5,000 nucleotides of DNA, from contig NZ_CM001240.1 in assembly GCF_000230835.1 (NCBI RefSeq), positions 6,348,779 to 6,353,778 on the forward strand, given 5' to 3'. The translations under genes and the position numbers were made by a program. Each line of letters opens with the position of its first letter. The first letter of the stretch is position 1. Origin of the DNA: Clostridium sp. DL-VIII (GTDB lineage Bacteria; Bacillota; Clostridia; Clostridiales; Clostridiaceae). Of this stretch, positions 1 to 5,000 are shown piece after piece. Under the pieces are notes generated by a model. The model ran no database searches and was not told the origin of the DNA. It saw only the letters and a list, made by a program, of their open reading frames with translations.

Positions 1-53
1 AATAGTAGTGAAATTTTCTTAATCATATGTTAAACTTTAATATAAATACACCT

Positions 54-59
54 GGAGGT
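54..59 (+). promoter_or_regulatory. Ribosome binding site that fixes the start of the LspA-like gene
   Basis: GGAGGT lies six bases before the ATG at 66, an ideal Shine-Dalgarno distance. The upstream in-frame ATG at 27 has no purine-rich site before it, and the 13 residues it would add are not hydrophobic or conserved-looking. The start at 66 is therefore preferred. The bases before this site (1-53) hold stop codons in all three plus frames (3-5, 20-22, 31-33). They could be the end of an upstream gene, but the window is too short to say. I see no convincing promoter there. Confidence 0.85.
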
Positions 60-65
60 AGTTAT

Positions 66-815
66 ATGAAAAATAAAAAAGTTTTGACTATAAGTATTCT
101 TCCTATAATGTGGGTTCTATATATATTATTTGAACTTATTAGTGGAAGAATTACTGATTTTCAAACACTCTTCTTCAATATAATATTAATTCTATTATTT
201 GCACTAGTTGGTTTGTTTACTTATGAATTAGGAGAAAAGCATAAACGCGGATTTAATGCTAGCATATTATCATCTTTATTTTTTCTTCTTCTTTTAATAG
301 ATCAAGGAATAAAGCTATCAATAAAATTTTTATGGTTTAATACTGATTTTCCTATAATTAATAACATGTTATATTTTAACCCTATAATTAACACAAATGG
401 TTCTTGGTTAAATGCTAGATTTGGTACATCTGTTAGTTTTCCAATTTTAATAGCTTTAAATATAATTGCTATATTAGTCTTCATTGAAGTATATAGATAT
501 TATCTGCATAATGGAAGAAAAGATTTTTGGGCTGATATGTGTTTTACTTTTGTAAGCTGTGGCGCCACCTGCTCATTAATTGATAAAGTTTTTTATGGAG
601 GCAGTTTAGATTTTATTGGTATAAGTAATTTGTTTATTGCAGATATAAAGGATTTATATATTAATCTTGGTATATTATTTTTCGTTCTTACCATGTTTAA
701 TAATGGATACTTATCATCTGGAGATGACACTTCTTATAAAGAGGATCTTCAATCACTAAAAAAATTTCTATCATTTATCAAAGACGATATATTACATAGA
801 TTTAAATCTTTTTAA
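66..815 (+). CDS. Signal peptidase II (LspA)-like membrane protein with extra N-terminal membrane hairpin
   Basis: This is a 249-residue, strongly hydrophobic protein with about six predicted membrane segments (near residues 7-24, 35-54, 65-88, 122-143, 156-171 and 197-212). The last four match the four-helix plan of LspA, the aspartic protease that removes the signal peptide from lipoproteins after lipid attachment at the outer face of the membrane. Family signatures in order are: DQGIK at 79-83 (family DQxxK); an Asn/Gly-rich extracellular stretch at 105-120; GATCSLIDK at 166-174 (family GNxxDR, Asp173 expected catalytic); GGSLDFI at 178-184; and FIADIKD at 190-196 (family FNxAD). Either Asp193 or Asp196 could be the second catalytic aspartate. 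The GN pair reads CS and the Arg reads Lys, so the site is divergent. LspA is usually 150-170 residues; the first 60 or so residues here are additional. The C-terminal 35 residues are charged and probably cytoplasmic. The gene converges on the stable-RNA unit and ends in a terminator. Family membership is well supported; protease activity is inference, and an inactive or re-purposed paralogue is possible. Confidence 0.75.
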   Translation: MKNKKVLTISILPIMWVLYILFELISGRITDFQTLFFNIILILLFALVGLFTYELGEKHKRGFNASILSSLFFLLLLIDQGIKLSIKFLWFNTDFPIINNMLYFNPIINTNGSWLNARFGTSVSFPILIALNIIAILVFIEVYRYYLHNGRKDFWADMCFTFVSCGATCSLIDKVFYGGSLDFIGISNLFIADIKDLYINLGILFFVLTMFNNGYLSSGDDTSYKEDLQSLKKFLSFIKDDILHRFKSF

Positions 816-844
816 TTAATCTCCTAATTTAAATTCAATAAAAC

Positions 845-880
845 AAAAAGAGCTTTTACTTAATGTAAAAGCTCTTTTTT
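845..880. terminator. Bidirectional intrinsic terminator in the convergent gap
   Basis: A perfect 15-bp stem (845-859 with 865-879) closes a five-base loop. On the plus strand the stem core GAGCTTTTAC / GTAAAAGCTC runs into TTTTTT at 875-880 and ends transcription of the LspA-like gene, whose stop codon is about 30 bases upstream. On the minus strand the A-run at 845-849 gives a U-tail, so the same hairpin can back up termination of the 5S-tRNA unit. Confidence 0.9.
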
Positions 881-906
881 ATATAAATACTAAGCAAGTT
901 CTAAAT

Positions 907-934
907 AAAAAAAAATTACTTTGATAAAAGTAAT
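907..934 (-). terminator. Intrinsic terminator of the 5S-tRNA-Lys(TTT) unit
   Basis: Read on the minus strand, ATTACTTT (934-927), a four-base loop and AAAGTAAT (922-915) form an 8-bp stem followed by an uninterrupted U-run from the A-tract at 907-914. The stem begins immediately after the encoded CCA of the tRNA. It therefore ends this transcript and leaves almost no 3' trailer. Confidence 0.88.
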
Positions 935-1010
935 TGGTGGCTTACCCGGGAATCGAACCCGGGACACCATGATTAAAAGTCATGTGCTCTACCGACTGAG
1001 CTAGTAAACC
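935..1010 (-). tRNA. tRNA-Lys (anticodon TTT)
   Basis: The minus strand folds into a complete 76-nt cloverleaf: acceptor GGTTTAC with GTAAGCC, D-stem GCTC/GAGC, anticodon stem CATGA/TCATG, loop CTTTTAA, five-base variable loop, T-stem CCGGG/CCCGG with loop TTCGATT, discriminator A and an encoded CCA (935-937). The anticodon TTT is at 975-977 and reads AAA and AAG codons. The acceptor stem has a U3-G70 wobble pair. The gene lies six bases downstream of a 5S rRNA gene and must be cut out of the shared transcript, probably by RNase P at 1010 because the 3' CCA abuts the terminator. Confidence 0.97.
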
Positions 1011-1016
1011 ATCTTA

Positions 1017-1133
1017 CCTCGCAACGTCCTACTCTGCCACACAGTCTCCCATGCAGTACCATCGGCGCTATAGACCTTAACTTTCCTGTTCGGAATGGGA
1101 AGGAGTGTTACCTCTATGCCATCATCACGAGAT
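1017..1133 (-). rRNA. rrf: 5S ribosomal RNA (copy in the separate 5S-tRNA unit)
   Basis: This is a full-length 5S rRNA of about 117 nt. It begins TCTCGTGATG and ends CGTTGCGAGG on the minus strand; these ends pair to form helix I with several G-U pairs. The conserved loop around CCATTCCGAACAGG is present at about a third of the length. It is base-for-base identical to the second 5S gene at 2734-2850. No 23S sequence lies upstream of it. It is instead transcribed from its own promoter at 1366-1394 through a long leader. It can supply 5S rRNA and tRNA-Lys independently of the full operon. The exact mature ends are uncertain by one or two bases. Confidence 0.96.
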
Positions 1134-1136
1134 GCT

Positions 1137-1172
1137 AGTTCATTCCAAATCTTTGATTTGGCTAAATGAACT
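1137..1172 (-). repeat. Long hairpin directly upstream of the 5S gene
   Basis: AGTTCATT (1137-1144) pairs with AATGAACT (1165-1172), and CCAAATC (1145-1151) pairs with GATTTGG (1155-1161). This gives a 15-bp stem with a three-base loop and one three-base bulge (1162-1164). It ends four bases before the mature 5S start, where a double-strand-specific RNase could cut. The inner stem is repeated almost exactly at 1218-1234. Confidence 0.75.
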
Positions 1173-1217
1173 GTACACCAACGAACGAATGTGAGTTAGT
1201 GTTTCCTTTTTCTTGTC

Positions 1218-1234
1218 CCAAATCTATGATTTGG
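1218..1234 (-). repeat. Second copy of the CCAAATC hairpin
   Basis: CCAAATC, a three-base TAT spacer and GATTTGG form a 7-bp perfect stem. It matches the inner stem of the hairpin at 1137-1172 except for one loop base. A short GAAC motif follows both copies. This suggests local duplication of a structural element within the leader. Confidence 0.65.
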
Positions 1235-1365
1235 TTGAACGAACTCATTAAATCACTTTAGCGATTTATACTCATTCAAGTGAGACTATTTTACATACAT
1301 AAAACCATATCAAAACTTTAGCTATTCTGTATTGTTATGTCGAATAATTGTCTCAACAAGATATT

Positions 1366-1394
1366 ATTATACATAGTATTAGTTATTGTGTCAA
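1366..1394 (-). promoter_or_regulatory. Consensus sigma-A promoter for the 5S-tRNA-Lys(TTT) unit
   Basis: On the minus strand TTGACA (1394-1389) is followed after exactly 17 bases by TATAAT (1371-1366). Both hexamers match the housekeeping consensus perfectly at optimal spacing. The 20 bases before the -35 box are nearly all A and T, like the UP elements of rRNA promoters. The -35 box starts only about 20 bp past the ldh stop codon. The start of transcription should fall near 1358. Nothing else downstream on this strand before the terminator needs a promoter, so assignment to the 5S-tRNA unit is secure by position. Confidence 0.88.
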
Positions 1395-1404
1395 CACTTA
1401 TATT

Positions 1405-1425
1405 AAATAAATTCTTAATTTATTT
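1405..1425. repeat. A/T-only palindrome over the ldh stop codon
   Basis: AAATAAATT (1405-1413) and AATTTATTT (1417-1425) form a perfect 9-bp inverted repeat that includes the ldh stop codon. On the minus strand no U-run follows it and the stem contains only A-U pairs, so it is a poor terminator for ldh. On the plus strand it is followed by five more T residues, but no plus-strand gene needs it. It may instead act as the AT-rich upstream element of the adjacent promoter. Confidence 0.5.
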
Positions 1426-2362
1426 TTTTAGAGTATTCTTTTATTAAATCTACTGACTTCTTAAATTTATCTAGTTCTTCACCTGTCATGTGTATTTCTA
1501 CAACTTCCTTAACTCCATCTGCATTTAAAACAGCAGGCACTCCGCAGAATACATCATTTTCACCATATTCGCCTTCTAATAGCGTAGAAATTGGCATTAT
1601 TTTATTCTCATCATTTATAATCGCCTTAATTATTCCTACCGCAGCAGTAGCTATCCCATAATACGTTGTTCCTTTTCTATTATACACTTCCCAACCTGCT
1701 TTAGCTGTCTCTAAAACCAATCTATCTAAATCTACATCTCCAACTCTATCTTTGTTATCTCTTAATATTTCATAAAATGATTTACCACCAACAGTTACAT
1801 GAGACCACGGTACCATTTGCGAATCTCCATGTTCCCCCATTGAATATCCCTGTACACTACGTGGATCCACATTTAATAAATCTCCAATAAAATTTTTTAA
1901 TCTAGCTGAGTCAACTGAAGTTCCTGTTCCCATAACATGACTTTTTGGTAATCCAGATATCTTATAGACATGATACGCTATCATATCTACCGGATTCGAA
2001 ATAACAATAAAATGACCTTTAAATCCACTTTTCATTATTGGATCTACAATAGATTTTACTATTTTAGCTGACAATTCTAATGTATCTAATCTAGTTTGAC
2101 CTGGTTTAGGAGGTGCACCTGCTGTTATAACAACAATATCAACATCTCCACATTGCGAATAATCTCCTCTTACAACTTTCGTATTTCTATTTAAGTATTC
2201 GATACAATGATTTAAGTCCATTACTTCTCCAAGCGCTTTTTCTTCATTTATGTCAATCATTAATATTTCATCACAAACGCCTTGTGTCATTAAACTAAAT
2301 GCTGTACTTGAACCAACTAATCCTGTTCCTATAATTGCAACTTTACTTTTTTTTAGCCCCAT
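1415..2362 (-). CDS. ldh: L-lactate dehydrogenase (NAD-dependent, LDH/MDH family)
   Basis: This 315-residue cytoplasmic enzyme is expected to reduce pyruvate to L-lactate with NADH, which regenerates NAD+ in fermentation. The Rossmann fold shows GTGLVG at 12-17, and Asp37 at the end of strand 2 fits NAD rather than NADP. The active-site loop AGAPPKPGQTRLD (81-93) carries Arg91, equivalent to Arg109 of classical numbering. SVDSARLK (149-156) supplies Asp151 and Arg154 (Asp168, Arg171). GEHGDS (176-181) supplies His178 (His195). KGTTYYGIA (230-238) supplies the Thr equivalent to Thr246. The length is normal for the family. The residue aligned with the pyruvate-selecting Gln102 is Pro85, so specificity may differ from textbook LDH; the usual malate dehydrogenase Arg at this place is absent. 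The gene is monocistronic in appearance, with a stable-RNA terminator upstream and no strong terminator downstream. Family is certain; lactate as the main product is likely; another 2-hydroxyacid is possible. Confidence 0.92.
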   Translation of the reverse strand: MGLKKSKVAIIGTGLVGSSTAFSLMTQGVCDEILMIDINEEKALGEVMDLNHCIEYLNRNTKVVRGDYSQCGDVDIVVITAGAPPKPGQTRLDTLELSAKIVKSIVDPIMKSGFKGHFIVISNPVDMIAYHVYKISGLPKSHVMGTGTSVDSARLKNFIGDLLNVDPRSVQGYSMGEHGDSQMVPWSHVTVGGKSFYEILRDNKDRVGDVDLDRLVLETAKAGWEVYNRKGTTYYGIATAAVGIIKAIINDENKIMPISTLLEGEYGENDVFCGVPAVLNADGVKEVVEIHMTGEELDKFKKSVDLIKEYSKKIN

Positions 2363-2373
2363 TTTAACCCCAT
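2352..2373 (-). repeat. 11-bp tandem repeat spanning the ldh start codon
   Basis: On the minus strand ATGGGGTTAAA (2373-2363) is followed directly by ATGGGGCTAAA (2362-2352), with one mismatch. The second unit starts the gene. The first creates an out-of-frame upstream ATG that opens a six-codon frame (2373-2353) ending inside the start of ldh. The duplication also sets the distance between Shine-Dalgarno and true start. Confidence 0.8.
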
Positions 2374-2377
2374 CCTT
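2373..2377 (-). promoter_or_regulatory. ldh: Ribosome binding site of ldh
   Basis: AAGGA on the minus strand lies ten bases before the ATG at 2362, slightly long but workable. Its last base overlaps the upstream ATG at 2373, which has no site of its own. The N-terminus from 2362 leads straight into the first Rossmann strand, which supports this start. Confidence 0.65.
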
Positions 2378-2431
2378 TTTATTATTATTTAAGCTATATT
2401 AGCTATTAATCTATACGTATTTGCTTTTTGC

Positions 2432-2456
2432 CATAATACATTGCAGGAGTATTATG
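2432..2456. repeat. Perfect 8-bp dyad in the ldh upstream region
   Basis: CATAATAC (2432-2439) and GTATTATG (2449-2456) are separated by nine bases. If ldh is transcribed from the promoter proposed at 2549-2577, this lies in its leader and could be a weak hairpin. Otherwise it could be an operator. Nothing identifies a binding protein. Confidence 0.4.
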
Positions 2457-2526
2457 CATGACAAATAAAGATATTTCAACTATATCTCATAATTATAAAT
2501 CCAATTTTTTCTTGATAAATTTGCTT

Positions 2527-2542
2527 AATTAATAAATTAATT
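2527..2542. promoter_or_regulatory. Possible repressor operator at the ldh transcription start
   Basis: AATTAAT, two bases and ATTAATT form a perfect dyad with the core TTAA-N4-TTAA (2529-2540). The redox repressor Rex, which controls fermentation genes in clostridia, recognises TTGTTAA-N4-TTAACAA. The core fits, but the outer TTG/CAA do not. Its position at or just after the predicted start of transcription is right for a repressor. Chance occurrence in AT-rich DNA is a serious alternative. Confidence 0.25.
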
Positions 2543-2548
2543 GTAATT

Positions 2549-2577
2549 ATTATATGCAATCATTTAAAATATATCAT
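2549..2577 (-). promoter_or_regulatory. Candidate sigma-A promoter of ldh
   Basis: On the minus strand ATGATA (2577-2572, four of six matches to TTGACA) is followed after 17 bases by a perfect TATAAT (2554-2549). Transcription would start near 2542 and leave a leader of about 180 nt. It lies between the terminator of the rRNA operon and ldh. A further TATAAT at 2497-2492 has no acceptable -35 box. Confidence 0.45.
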
Positions 2578-2615
2578 TAAATTTTACATTTAGATAATAA
2601 TATACAAAAAAACAA

Positions 2616-2648
2616 AAAAAGATTGCTAAAAAATTTAGCAATCTTTTT
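2616..2648 (-). terminator. Intrinsic terminator of the rRNA operon
   Basis: A perfect 15-bp stem (2616-2630 with 2634-2648) closes a three-base loop. The minus-strand core GATTGCTAAA / TTTAGCAATC is followed by a U-run encoded by the A-tracts at 2606-2620. It begins two bases after the tRNA CCA end, so it closes the 23S-5S-tRNA-Lys(CTT) transcript and separates it from ldh. Confidence 0.93.
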
Positions 2649-2649
2649 A

Positions 2650-2725
2650 TGGTGCGTCATCAGGGATTCGAACCCTGGACACCCTGATTAAGAGTCAGGT
2701 GCTCTACCAACTGAGCTAATCACGC
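2650..2725 (-). tRNA. tRNA-Lys (anticodon CTT) with an acceptor-stem mismatch
   Basis: The minus strand gives a 76-nt cloverleaf: D-stem GCTC/GAGC, anticodon stem CCTGA/TCAGG, loop CTCTTAA with anticodon CTT at 2690-2692, T-stem CAGGG/CCCTG with loop TTCGAAT, discriminator A and encoded CCA (2650-2652). It reads AAG codons. The acceptor strands are GCGTGAT and ATGACGC; six positions pair, but position 5 (G, at 2721) faces position 68 (G, at 2658). A single C at position 5 would restore a full stem. The tRNA is the last gene of the rRNA operon, eight bases after 5S rRNA. Confidence 0.95.
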
Positions 2726-2733
2726 AAATACTA

Positions 2734-2850
2734 CCTCGCAACGTCCTACTCTGCCACACAGTCTCCCATGCAGTACCATCGGCGCTATAGACCTTAACTT
2801 TCCTGTTCGGAATGGGAAGGAGTGTTACCTCTATGCCATCATCACGAGAT
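2734..2850 (-). rRNA. rrf: 5S ribosomal RNA of the rRNA operon
   Basis: This full-length 5S rRNA is identical to the copy at 1017-1133, with identity continuing two bases past its 3' end (2732-2850). It follows 23S rRNA after a 72-nt spacer, the normal bacterial order, and is followed by tRNA-Lys(CTT). Confidence 0.97.
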
Positions 2851-2922
2851 CTATTCAATTGAAAGATTTTGTTCTTTCAAAATTGCACATAGCTTCTTAA
2901 TGTATTACAACTTGATTTATAT
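2851..2922 (-). other. 23S-5S spacer with hairpin and probable 3' arm of the 23S processing stalk
   Basis: The spacer holds a perfect 8-bp hairpin, TTGAAAGA (2859-2866) with TCTTTCAA (2873-2880). On the opposite (plus) strand the bases from 2871 read GTTCTTTCAAAATTGCACA. This closely resembles the boxA-like segment usual in the 16S-23S spacer of Firmicutes. That is expected if this spacer is complementary to the sequence just before 23S, so that the two flanks pair into the stalk cut by RNase III-type enzymes. The partner lies outside the window. Confidence 0.5.

Positions 2923-5000
<2,078 letters not shown>

Larger units (their letters stand above)
1134..1358 (-). other. Structured, non-coding leader of the 5S-tRNA-Lys(TTT) transcript
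   Basis: About 225 nt lie between the predicted transcription start near 1358 and the 5S gene. I find no plausible coding frame. The segment holds at least three hairpins: 1137-1172, 1175-1202 (ACACCAAC with GTTAGTGT; one of its pairs is G-U only in the minus-strand RNA) and 1218-1234. It also has a longer-range pairing of TGAGTT (1192-1197) with AACTCA (1242-1247). Such structure fits a processed stable-RNA precursor. Whether it directs 5S maturation, antitermination or something else cannot be told from sequence. Confidence 0.55.

Noticed and set aside
302..484. Open frame of 60 codons on the minus strand
   Set aside because: It is the shadow of the LspA-like gene, whose family motifs lie on the plus strand across the same bases. 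No ribosome binding site was found.
935..1010. U3-G70 wobble in tRNA-Lys(TTT) as a possible alanine identity element
   Set aside because: Alanyl-tRNA synthetase recognises G3-U70. Here the pair is reversed (U3-G70), so mischarging with alanine is not implied.
1264..1320. Possible second promoter (P2) inside the 5S leader
   Set aside because: TAAAAT-like and TTGATA-like boxes occur but at a 14-bp spacing or with poor -35 matches; AT-rich chance matches are sufficient to explain them.
1405..1425. Palindrome at the ldh stop codon as an intrinsic terminator of ldh
   Set aside because: The stem is only A-T pairs and no U-run follows on the ldh strand, so it is unlikely to terminate efficiently.

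Overview
The window comes from a low-GC Gram-positive bacterium, most likely a Clostridium of the sensu stricto group. The coding and spacer DNA is very AT-rich and contrasts sharply with the rRNA. The 5S genes sit directly beside lysine tRNA genes. The lactate dehydrogenase and the start contexts look clostridial. The genus is inferred from sequence character, not from a database match.

Layout, left to right. (1) 66-815, plus strand: a 249-residue polytopic membrane protein carrying a divergent signal peptidase II (LspA) domain behind an extra N-terminal membrane hairpin. (2) 845-934: two intrinsic terminators in the convergent gap, one usable from both sides and one dedicated to the minus strand. 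(3) 935-1133, minus strand: a small stable-RNA unit of 5S rRNA and tRNA-Lys(TTT) with no 16S or 23S beside it. It is driven by a consensus-perfect promoter at 1366-1394 through a leader of about 225 nt that is rich in hairpins. (4) 1415-2362, minus strand: an L-lactate dehydrogenase family gene. (5) 2616-5000, minus strand: the 3' end of a full rRNA operon, with about 2.08 kb of 23S rRNA running off the right edge, then 5S rRNA, tRNA-Lys(CTT) and a strong terminator.

From 5000 down to 935 everything is read leftward: 23S, 5S, tRNA-Lys(CTT), terminator, ldh, promoter, 5S, tRNA-Lys(TTT), terminator. The two 5S genes are identical over 119 bp and lie in direct orientation 1717 bp apart, flanking ldh. 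The two linked tRNAs supply both lysine anticodons. The ldh gene has no U-tailed terminator of its own, and the 5S promoter starts about 20 bp after its stop codon.

I see no CRISPR array, insertion sequence, phage gene or defence system. The most unusual points are the G5-G68 mismatch in the acceptor stem of tRNA-Lys(CTT), the separate 5S-tRNA unit with its own strong promoter and structured leader, the remodelled substrate loop of the lactate dehydrogenase, and the extended LspA-like protein. Open reading frames inside 23S rRNA (3067-4318) are spurious and are not annotated.
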